From NCBI GenBank assembly GCA_964431105.1, contig CAYSIR010000053.1:1-19946 (forward strand): a DNA stretch of 19,946 nucleotides, in the 5' to 3' direction. Both the position numbers and the translations under genes were made by a program. The notes beneath the pieces were generated by a model. That model saw only the letters and a program-made list of their open reading frames with translations, searched no databases and was not told the origin of the DNA. Origin of the DNA: RECH01 sp964431105 (GTDB lineage Bacteria > Cyanobacteriota > Cyanobacteriia > RECH01). Shown here one piece after another: positions 1 to 5,881 of the stretch. Numbering within the stretch: the first letter of the stretch is position 1; each line of letters begins with the position of its first letter.

Positions 1-13
1 GACTGATCAAAAC

Positions 14-98
14 TGGGTAGGCCTCTATTAGTAATGATTTTTGGTGGTGTGGGCGTCGCCCACACCACCAAAAATCATTACATGAATACCACTACCCA
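14..98 (+). repeat. F1 palindromic repeat, copy A
   Basis: Left arm 31-55 and right arm 57-81 are perfect 25-base reverse complements around a single T at 56. Outer short inverted repeats TGGGTAG (14-20) and CTACCCA (92-98) close the unit. The flanks inside them (left gcctctatta, right atgaataccac) are not palindromic and give the copy its orientation. A similar decamer stands on both sides (ACTGATCAAA at 2-11, ACTGATTAAA at 101-110), which may be a decayed target duplication or chance. This is the most regular of eight copies in the window. Confidence 0.9.
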
Positions 99-261
99 AC
101 ACTGATTAAAGCATCAGACCCCCCACTCTGGGGTGCGTCAAATCACAGAAACCAGTAGCAGGGGTTTGCCTTAACACTATCACCAGAGGACTGCCATCAT
201 GGTGATGGCGGGTTTGGGGCAAATGACCGACCTTAACATGAGAGCTGTCTCGCATCTCAAG

Positions 262-287
262 TGGCAAAAGCATCTGGCAAAAGCATC
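262..287. repeat. 13-bp tandem duplication
   Basis: TGGCAAAAGCATC stands twice head to tail (262-274, 275-287), eleven bases beyond the 3' end of the minus-strand tRNA-Arg. The rest of 99-297 holds a short hairpin (ACCCC 118-122 with GGGGT 130-134) and no supportable gene. Confidence 0.75.
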
Positions 288-297
288 ATTGATTGAA

Positions 298-371
298 CGC
301 CCCAGGTAGGATTCGAACCTACGGCCGTCTGCTTAGAAGGCAGATGCTCTAATCCGCTGAGCTACTGGAGC
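298..371 (-). tRNA. tRNA-Arg (anticodon TCT)
   Basis: Read on the minus strand this folds as a full cloverleaf. The acceptor arm is GCTCCAG (371-365) with CTGGGGC (305-299), one G-U pair. TA occupies positions 8-9, the D stem is GCTC/GAGC, and the anticodon arm CTGCCTTCTAAGCAG carries TCT in its loop. The T arm is GTAGG-TTCGAAT-CCTAC and the discriminator is G at 298. CCA is not encoded. It decodes AGA/AGG arginine codons. It has no gene neighbour and appears to be a single transcription unit. Confidence 0.97.
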
Positions 372-596
372 CTGTGACTTGTAAATTAAGCTTATTGATG
401 AGCTACAGCACCAGTAACCATCCCTGGCGCAGTTCCTATGTAAGCCATAGGCTAGTATAACCCCTGTTGCTTGAAAAAATGGCGATCGCTCTCGTTCAGC
501 TATACCTTCAACACCTCGCAGGACTGCAATCAAGCCTATGGTTTAGAGTATGCCCTAATTTGACGACCTCCACTAGCTACAGCAGCCATTTTACTG

Positions 597-659
597 AGGA
601 CATGAGATTTTTGAGGGGCGGAGCCGCCTCTCAAAAACGTCCTAGGCGATTCGCTCGCC
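597..659. repeat. Two adjacent hairpins
   Basis: Bases 608-621 pair with 624-637 (14 bp, one G-T) around a two-base loop, TTTTTGAGGGGCGG against CCGCCTCTCAAAAA. AGGAC (597-601) and GTCCT (639-643) add an outer stem. A second small stem-loop follows at once: GGCGA (645-649) with TCGCC (655-659). No gene ends nearby, so a terminator role is not supported. It looks like a dispersed intergenic palindrome, but only one copy is in this window. Confidence 0.6.
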
Positions 660-779
660 CTATCATTACCCGCTCCCCAAGCGATCACTAGTCCTGCCTT
701 GACTGACGGCACTATAATAGCTGGCACTACCTCATTTTCCCAGTCGTTTCAGTCTAGGAAAGAGGCGTGAGCGATCGAT

Positions 780-899
780 AAGATATTACGGTGGTTGGGG
801 CATCAACCGCCGCACCGGGAGGCGACGTAAGACGGGCTCAGCCTGCGGTTGCTGTTTGACCGGAGAATCCCCCGTTTTCTAAACGGGGGAGTATGTCAA
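780..899 (+). mobile_element. IS200/IS605-type 3' end (omegaRNA-like), tnpB absent
   Basis: The stretch ends in a 9-bp GC-rich hairpin, CCCCCGTTT (869-877), loop TCT, AAACGGGGG (881-889), followed by AGTATGTCAA. From memory of cyanobacterial genomes, a hairpin of the form GAATCCCCCG...CGGGGG followed by ATGTCAA marks the right end of IS200/IS605 (IS1341-type) elements and the 3' end of the TnpB guide RNA. The 90 bases before it (GGGCTCAGCCTGCGG and surroundings) resemble the structured part of such RNAs. No tnpA or tnpB frame lies upstream. A reading frame opens directly after the proposed boundary, which suits an insertion junction. The left limit is a guess. Confidence 0.5.
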
Positions 900-900
900 G

Positions 901-1104
901 AACTATCCTGATATCCAGTACAGACATGGCGAATTTTTGCAGAAGCTCATAGGATTGGCGCATAAAACATTAGGGAGCTGAACCCTTCTTGCCAGAACTG
1001 TGCTGCAAAGCAGCCAGCACGCACTCGACCTGGCTGAGCTAGGGCATAGATGCCAGTGTTGGGCCGCTGTCTTCACCGAATGGGTCAGCCTAGCGCTACA
1101 GTAG
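901..1104 (+). pseudogene. Interrupted reading frame next to IS end
   Basis: One frame runs from 901 to the TAG at 1102-1104 with a single in-frame TGA at 979-981. It reads NYPDIQYRHGEFLQKLIGLA and onward before the TGA, and LLARTVLQSSQHALDLAELG and onward after it. Composition is protein-like and no start codon or ribosome site is present. It starts immediately after the proposed IS200/IS605 right end, so it may be the 3' part of a gene cut by the insertion. I do not recognise the family. Confidence 0.35.
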
Positions 1105-1113
1105 ATTGACAAT

Positions 1114-1272
1114 CAACCATCATCTGGAAAACGTTTCCCGTAGCCAACCTACAACTGTAATTAATTGGTTGATTGTTTGGTTTAGGCAAGAAGCCCGATC
1201 GCCAGTCGGCGTCTCCATACCAGCGATCGCGCCTGAGAACGAAAACCAACCATCATCTTGATAATGTTTCCC
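1114..1272. repeat. Spaced 26-bp direct repeat
   Basis: 1114-1139 (CAACCATCATCTGGAAAACG then TTTCCC) recurs at 1247-1272 with three differences. The 107 bases between include GCGATCGC and no gene. It could be the remains of a duplicated element end or of a segmental duplication. Confidence 0.6.
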
Positions 1273-1395
1273 AGAACTGAACAAGCTGTTCTATGTCGCT
1301 AAACAGAAAGCTCAGAGATTTTGGTGGGCTTTGTCATCCTACAAAAATCCTATGCCCTAAACAAAAGGGCTACTGCCATCAATGACCAGTGAACA

Positions 1396-1425
1396 TCTGA
1401 ATATCGGTGGTCTGAATATCGGTGG
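1396..1425. repeat. 15-bp exact tandem repeat
   Basis: TCTGAATATCGGTGG occurs twice in direct succession (1396-1410 and 1411-1425). No gene covers it on a frame I can support. Confidence 0.75.
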
Positions 1426-1549
1426 GTCGTATGAAAAGGATACTTGGAGAACTCCGCCCATAGTCCAACCATGGCGATGGAAGAGTTGAGCAAGGTTTCA
1501 TACGGTTCGTGAACCTCCGTCTACCCAGAACTAACAAGACAATCTGTTT

Positions 1550-1761
1550 CGGCTCAACGATTGTTTGAAAGTTGCTCAGCCCGCCTCTGCGCCGATACGA
1601 CAAGTTCAAGCCGCATGGCAGCAGGATTTTGCTAATGCTTAGCCTGATTTAGTGGAACGGCTTGGCGTAGTGTCTGGGGCGAACCGGAACAGGCCGGGCT
1701 GATTTATCAAATGCGTAGCCGTCCGCCCAAAGTGGGCATTCTGAGGGATAGACATGACTGA
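1550..1761 (+). pseudogene. Frameshifted gene remnant, unknown family
   Basis: From 1550 one frame gives protein-like sequence (APIRQVQAAWQQDFANA), a TAG at 1640-1642, then PDLVERLGVVSGA. Near 1680 the sensible reading moves to another frame and continues as EPEQAGLIYQMRSRPPKVGI, stopping at 1759-1761. The pieces join if one internal stop and one frameshift are accepted. No family is recognised. Confidence 0.3.
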
Positions 1762-2078
1762 CTCGCTGGATTGAACGCCGGACAGGGCTGAGCCAACGTA
1801 AAATCCCACCCGTTGCAGATGTTGAGTGTCGTGCGTTTTAGCCCAACCTATCAGGCTTTAACGGGGGGCAGCCTTTAATCACTCAGACTCATCCATCGCC
1901 CGACGGACGTTCGGCAGCCGCCGGTTGACTGACAAGACTGGCTAAACTCCAATTACCGAAAGGGTTAGGAGACCCAACTTCTACATTGTCTAAAATCCTG
2001 TGAACGGCTTTCGCGCGCAGAATTTTGTGCCGGTCAACCAGCATTCAGCAGCTCTGCTTCTGGAGATGACGTTTGTTG

Positions 2079-2213
2079 ATGGGTGGGCTAGTCTACCTCA
2101 ATTCAGATCGCATTGCTGATTCTGGGGGTGAACTTTGGCGTCGAATGAATTGGAATAACGTTTCAATTCATCCCGCTATTCAGCAACATCCAGATCACAT
2201 TAGGGCAGCATAA
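2079..2213 (+). pseudogene. Short 44-codon frame, possible gene fragment
   Basis: ATG at 2079 opens a frame ending at TAA 2211-2213, beginning MGGLVYLNSDRIADSGGELW and ending HPDHIRAA. It is open from about 2070 only, lacks a clear ribosome site, and ends 30 bases before the pentapeptide gene. It may be the tail of a degraded gene or chance. Confidence 0.2.
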
Positions 2214-2243
2214 TGATTTATTTACTGAGAGAGACAGCGGATC

Positions 2244-3083
2244 ATGCAAGTTGATGAACTGCTGAACCAATATGCAGCAGGGGCGAGAGATTTTAGAGAA
2301 GTGAGTTTAGTGGGGCAAGATCTGAGTGGGCAAGACTTGAGAGATGTAAATTTTAGACGGGCGAACCTCAGCGGCGTTAACCTGAGCAGGGCGAATTTAA
2401 GTTTGGCAAATCTACGGGAAGCCAATCTGTTCGGAGCGATATTGAATCAGTCCCGATTGGTCGAAACAAATTTGATTGGGGCAGATCTCACCCAAGCAAA
2501 GCTGATGGCTGCCAATTTGACGGGGGCGGGATTGCGGGGAACTCGTTTCATCCAGGCGAATCTCAGTCATAGCATTTTGCAGAATGCCAACCTTGGTGAA
2601 GCCAGTATGAATAAGGGAATACTCATCTCCGCTAATTTGCGTGAGGCTTGTCTCAACCGCTGTAAGTTGATTGATGCTGACTTGTCGAATGCGATTCTGG
2701 ATTCAGCGAATTTCACGAATGCAATTTTGACCGGGGCTGTGCTGCGATCGGCCACATTGGTGGATGCTGTTCTGCAAGGTGCCAATTTGGATGATGCGAA
2801 CCTTCAGGATGCGGATTTGCGCCGCACTCGCTTGACTGGAGCAAGTTTGCTGAATGCTGTCCTCAAGTCGGCTAATATCCGCAGTGCCAATCTGAGTTGG
2901 ACGTCTATGCGGGGGGCGGATTTAACGAAGGCCAATCTGCATCGAGCATCGTTGAGTTGGTCTAATCTAAGCGAGGCTAATTTAACGGAGGCGATTTTAA
3001 TCAGTGCTAATTTGCATCGGACGAATCTGCACAATGCGAATTTGACTGGAGCGATGATGCCTAATGCGATCGCCCACGAGTAA
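2244..3083 (+). CDS. Pentapeptide-repeat protein
   Basis: This 279-residue protein is built almost entirely of pentapeptide repeats of the form A(N/D)Lxx, from about residue 25 (LVGQDLSGQDLRDVNFRRAN) to the C-terminus (ANLHRTNLHNANLTGAMMPN). Such repeats fold as a right-handed quadrilateral beta-helix. The short N-terminal part (MQVDELLNQYAAGARDF) is a cap seen in many cyanobacterial members. No signal peptide or membrane segment is visible, so it is probably cytoplasmic. ATG at 2244 follows GAGAGAGA (2228-2235) at a usable distance. Pentapeptide proteins are abundant in cyanobacteria and mostly of unknown function. A gyrase-protecting role as in Qnr/MfpA cannot be inferred from this sequence. 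It is a single gene with repeats on both sides. Confidence 0.93.
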   Translation: MQVDELLNQYAAGARDFREVSLVGQDLSGQDLRDVNFRRANLSGVNLSRANLSLANLREANLFGAILNQSRLVETNLIGADLTQAKLMAANLTGAGLRGTRFIQANLSHSILQNANLGEASMNKGILISANLREACLNRCKLIDADLSNAILDSANFTNAILTGAVLRSATLVDAVLQGANLDDANLQDADLRRTRLTGASLLNAVLKSANIRSANLSWTSMRGADLTKANLHRASLSWSNLSEANLTEAILISANLHRTNLHNANLTGAMMPNAIAHE

Positions 3084-3136
3084 TATTGATATTCAAGATG
3101 GCTCTCCTCAGGTGTTCTGAATTCCTAGAAACCTAA

Positions 3137-3307
3137 GGGAGCATGTCACGTTTGCAAATCCCTGTATTGCCCTCATCCCCCACCCCCTTCGACAAGCTCA
3201 GGACAAGCTTCTCCAATATTGGGAGAAGGGGAGAAAAACCGCTCAAAGTCCCTCTCCCAAGATTGGGAGAGGGATTTAGGATGAGGGCGTAAAGGTGACA
3301 TGCACCC
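3137..3307. mobile_element. MITE with terminal inverted repeats and target duplication
   Basis: The ends GGGAGCATGTCAC (3137-3149) and GTGACATGCACCC (3295-3307) are 13-bp inverted repeats with one mismatch. GAAACCTAA stands exactly on both outsides (3128-3136 and 3308-3316), a 9-bp target-site duplication. The inside contains nested palindromes: CCCTCATCC near 3170 against GGATGAGGGC near 3280, CTTCTCC/GGGAGAAG, and CCCTCTCCCAA/TTGGGAGAGGG. There is no coding capacity, so movement would need a transposase from elsewhere. I do not assign the parental IS family. Internal sequence of this CCCTCATCC type is common in cyanobacterial intergenic DNA, as I recall it. Confidence 0.8.
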
Positions 3308-3323
3308 GAAACCTAAGTTCTAA

Positions 3324-3404
3324 GGTAGTTCTCCATTGGGAATGATTTTGGGTGGTGTGGGCAACGCCCACACCACCCAAAATCATTCCATGAAACCGCT
3401 ACCC
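3324..3404 (+). repeat. F1 palindromic repeat, copy B
   Basis: Arms 3339-3362 and 3366-3389 are perfect 24-base reverse complements with loop AAC. Outer GGTAG (3324-3328) and CTACCC (3399-3404) match copy A. Relative to copy A the stem base reads GGAAT/ATTCC instead of GTAAT/ATTAC, so both arms changed together. Confidence 0.9.
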
Positions 3405-3696
3405 GGAACCGAAACGTGAATGGTTACGGCTTTCTGGGGCATTGAAGCGCTAGCTGTCTCTTTTTCCACCACTGCCTGATTCACTGACAAAATCGTTGAA
3501 TGACCGACTTTGATGTAAGTTACAGCATAACCCAACAAAATATGGACTAGGTTTCCTTGCCTCAACCGGCCAATTGCTTAACAGCCAATCAACAGCCGTT
3601 GCACGGACTAGCCGATTAGAAACAGAGAGCCGTTAATACGACTAATCCGAATTATCGTGCCCTCTGTCTCGCGGTTGCAAATCGCTGAAAAATAAC

Positions 3697-3996
3697 TTAG
3701 TACAGTTCTTCTTCTTGGTGGGTGACAATGGTGCAATCCGAGGTGGGGTATGCAACACAGGTCAGTACAAAACCTGCTTCGATTTGATCATCATCCAGGA
3801 AGGATTGGTCGGATTGGTCGATGGTGCCACTTTGGAGCTTACCAGCACAGGTGGAACAAGCACCTGCACGGCAGGAGTAAGGCAGGTCAAGACCTTGCTC
3901 TTCAGCAGCATCAAGAATATATGTGTCTTCTTCGACATCAATAGTAGTATTCAAACCTTCCGATTCGTTGATCAAGGTGACCTTGTAGGTTGCCAT
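3697..3996 (-). CDS. petF: Plant-type [2Fe-2S] ferredoxin
   Basis: This 99-residue soluble ferredoxin carries electrons from photosystem I to FNR and other acceptors. The four cluster ligands are C42, C47, C50 (SCRAGACSTC) and C80 (VLTC), the C-x4-C-x2-C-x29-C spacing of the family. The N-terminus MATYKVTLINE and the tail THQEEELY are typical of cyanobacterial PetF. Length matches the family norm of about 97-99. ATG at 3996 has AGAGGA on the minus strand (4005-4010) 8 bases upstream. The gene is alone on its strand with a long leader region. Cyanobacteria often carry several petF-like genes, and which paralogue this is cannot be told here. Confidence 0.96.
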   Translation of the reverse strand: MATYKVTLINESEGLNTTIDVEEDTYILDAAEEQGLDLPYSCRAGACSTCAGKLQSGTIDQSDQSFLDDDQIEAGFVLTCVAYPTSDCTIVTHQEEELY

Positions 3997-4332
3997 GCAG
4001 TAGTCCTCTCAATTGTTTAATACGGCAGAATCATTTTGAATGCCCAATTTCCTAAATACTGAACAGGAATTTTGAGCTAGAGATTGGCGAATCCACCTAC
4101 CTCTAATTCTGATACTACGGGAAAAATTAAGGCTTGTAACGCCGGTTTGATAAATTCAGCTAATGGTATTAGTGATGAGTATCGGCATTTTGCCGCGAAA
4201 TTACTTATAAGTCGCTGACGATCGCAGAAAAACTGTTGAAAAACAGAGGGCAATCGTATTTTTTTGGCAATGCTTCAAACAACTATTACTAAATTTCCTC
4301 TACTTCATAACAAGTGCCACAATAAAACCCAA

Positions 4333-4386
4333 AAACTGATTAGAAAACATTATGAAGGTCTACAAAAACTCTTTTCTAATCAGTTT
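4333..4386. repeat. 15-bp perfect inverted repeat
   Basis: AAACTGATTAGAAAA (4333-4347) pairs exactly with TTTTCTAATCAGTTT (4372-4386) across a 24-base loop. It is AT-rich. On the minus strand the stem is followed by a moderately T-rich stretch (TTGGGTTTTATT), which could act as a weak terminator, but no gene ends there. It may be a regulator-binding site or a repeat remnant. Confidence 0.65.
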
Positions 4387-4808
4387 GTTTGTGCGGAGAT
4401 GGCATAAAGTCAGTGGGCTTGAAGCCTAGAATCGATGTCGTGCGATCGCGGTCTAATTCAAGAGATAGACGAATATCAATTCATTGATTAAAGTCAATTG
4501 TGGGACTGAAGTTTTCATCATTCCTCAGATAGAAAGATCCCTCAATTTGTAGAGATTTAGTGTTAGCAATTTCTCATTAATGCCATGATGATAGGATATA
4601 TTTCCTTGGTTTTTAGCCATGCTTAGAGAACGCTATAACCCACGCTGGCGGATAGGATTTTGTCTAGGAAAGACTTAGGGTTTTATTGATAAAAAGAGGC
4701 TGCGTTTCGCTTTTATTCTGTGAAGGGTTCGCTCTACCTCAGCTCTAGGATTAAACACATGTGATGGGGCAGAGGATACATGCTAGAATCCGTTCCCTGA
4801 AATCGTCC

Positions 4809-5085
4809 CTGAGTGCAAAAAACTCAGCATTTGAATAGCCGGGTCGCTTAAGTCTGGGGGGCTAGTTGACCGATAAAACTGACTGAACCCTAGCCGCAGT
4901 TCAGGGTTTCTGACTAAAGTTTTGGGGGTGGTTTTCGCGCCCAGAGCAGAATGGTTAGCCAAGCCGGATCTACTAGGTACACGTAAGTCCTGAAACTCTT
5001 ACGGTTGGAGCTTTTTCCACCCTGCGGGAAGAGCAACGCCCTACTCCCCAAACCCTCTCTCTCAGAGCGGTTGCCGCTTTTCTCT
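4809..5085 (+). other. Possible structured RNA or leader upstream of the CCB gene
   Basis: Several stems cluster here: CTGAGT/ACTCAG (4809-4827), GGCTAG/CTAGCC (4860-4895) competing with CTGAAC/GTTCAG (4883-4904), GGGTGG/CCACCC (about 4925-5024), CGTAAG/CTTACG (about 4982-5003) and AGCGG/CCGCT followed by TTTCTCTCT (5066-5087). I looked for SRP RNA, RNase P, tmRNA and cobalamin riboswitch signatures and found none. It could be a small RNA ending at the last hairpin, a long 5' leader, or chance. Confidence 0.2.
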
Positions 5086-5141
5086 CTGGCTGGGTCAGGT
5101 CTGGGTTTTATGCGATTTAATCTGGCTTATGCTGGGAGATT

Positions 5142-5864
5142 GTGAGGCAATCTAGGCGGCTAGGGCGCGATCGCAGATTGGATTCAACGCTGAAGTTGCG
5201 TAAAGTAATGTCAGAGGCGGTCGTACTTGTGACGGTCGTGCTGACGGCTAGTGTCGTCTGCCTTTCTCTTGCCTTACCCTTTTATTTTCCAAAGTTTGCC
5301 AGAGCCATGGACAATCCCGTTTTACCTTCAACTGCCGTTTTGACTGTCTTGCTAGCGATTGGGTTGTTTTTTTTCATTCGAGCTTCGGCGAAAGATCGCA
5401 TTGAAGTGACCAAGTTGCTGAGCGATCGCTCCCAGGAAACGGTTCTAGAAGAGTTGCAGCACTACTTTGGCAACCGTGCCTATCGACTGGTGGACATTGA
5501 TGCTGCTAGTGGTCAGGTGAGGTATGAAGGAATGGTCGCTGCTAGCCCGATTTTAGCTGGCTTTCTGACATTGCTGGCTGGGGTTGGGCTGCTCTGTCTA
5601 TCGCTGGTGCTGGCGTTTTTGTTTCCGGCTGTGGCGAACGCATTTTTGCTGCTGGTGACGTTGGCTCCGGCGGCTGGGCTATTTTATTGGCGATCGTCAC
5701 AGCGAGTGGAATCAGTGTATGTACGAGTTGAAACCGTTGAGTTAGAGGCGTTAGATGAGGCAAGCACCCAGCCTCGCCAGCAGTTGGTGACGGTGACGGG
5801 GCATCGGGACGAGCTAGCTGAACTACAGCGATCGCTACCGTTTCAGCCCATAGAACCAGCCTAA
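5142..5864 (+). CDS. CCB-type protein (cofactor assembly of complex C subunit B)
   Basis: The region from about residue 56 (MDNPVLPSTAVLTVLLAIGL) to the end (HRDELAELQRSL) matches, from memory, the cyanobacterial family annotated cofactor assembly of complex C subunit B. That family is related to CCB2/CCB4 of chloroplasts, which help attach haem ci covalently to cytochrome b6. Hydrophobic segments lie at about 58-80, 130-155 and 165-190, so it is a thylakoid membrane protein. GTG at 5142 gives 240 residues and adds an extra hydrophobic stretch (residues 27-50). GGGAG at 5134-5138 is rather close to that GTG. ATG at 5208 or 5307 are alternatives, the last giving the family's usual N-terminus. 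The gene converges with moeA 14 bp downstream. Confidence 0.75.
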   Translation: MRQSRRLGRDRRLDSTLKLRKVMSEAVVLVTVVLTASVVCLSLALPFYFPKFARAMDNPVLPSTAVLTVLLAIGLFFFIRASAKDRIEVTKLLSDRSQETVLEELQHYFGNRAYRLVDIDAASGQVRYEGMVAASPILAGFLTLLAGVGLLCLSLVLAFLFPAVANAFLLLVTLAPAAGLFYWRSSQRVESVYVRVETVELEALDEASTQPRQQLVTVTGHRDELAELQRSLPFQPIEPA

Positions 5865-5881
5865 CGGTCGCTTATCCGTTA
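5862..5881. terminator. Short hairpin between convergent stops
   Basis: TAACGG (5862-5867) pairs with CCGTTA (5876-5881) around an 8-base loop, spanning the stop codons of both convergent genes. It lacks a strong T tract on either side, so its role as a shared terminator is uncertain. Confidence 0.25.

Larger units (their letters stand above)
372..2243. other. Gene-poor region with mobile-element and gene debris
   Basis: No intact gene of normal length can be supported here. The stretch holds paired hairpins (597-659), an IS200/IS605-like 3' end (about 780-899), interrupted reading frames (901-1104, 1550-1761, 2079-2213), a 26-bp spaced direct repeat (1114 and 1247) and a 15-bp tandem repeat (1396-1425). 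The short open frames present overlap on both strands and lack ribosome binding sites. The picture is of old genes decaying after insertion. Confidence 0.7.
3084..3696. other. Intergenic region with two mobile repeats
   Basis: It holds a MITE-like element (3137-3307) and F1 copy B (3324-3404). From 3405 to 3696 I see no supportable gene. A weak inverted pair GATTAG/CTAATC occurs near 3615-3645. No clear intrinsic terminator follows either the pentapeptide gene or the ferredoxin gene. Confidence 0.6.
3997..5141. other. Long intergenic region
   Basis: About 1.1 kb without a supportable protein. The ferredoxin promoter must lie at its left end, where minus-strand CCGTATTAAAC around 4017-4027 is a possible -10 area. 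A 15-bp inverted repeat lies at 4333-4386 and several stem-forming segments at 4809-5085. The remainder shows nothing recognisable. Confidence 0.5.

Noticed and set aside
699..718. TTGACT followed by TATAAT as a promoter
   Set aside because: Only 8 bases separate the two boxes, far from the usual 16-18, and no gene follows in a sensible position.
3137..3307. Palindromic block read as a CRISPR-like or terminator structure
   Set aside because: There are no regularly spaced identical repeats. The matching ends and exact 9-bp duplication explain it better as a small transposon.
3383..3565. 60-residue minus-strand frame with fairly protein-like text
   Set aside because: It starts with TTG and lacks a ribosome site, and its last residues and stop lie inside F1 copy B. 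It could be a gene tail cut by F1, but there is not enough support.
4800..5100. SRP RNA, RNase P RNA, tmRNA or cobalamin riboswitch
   Set aside because: None of their conserved core motifs could be found in this stretch on either strand.
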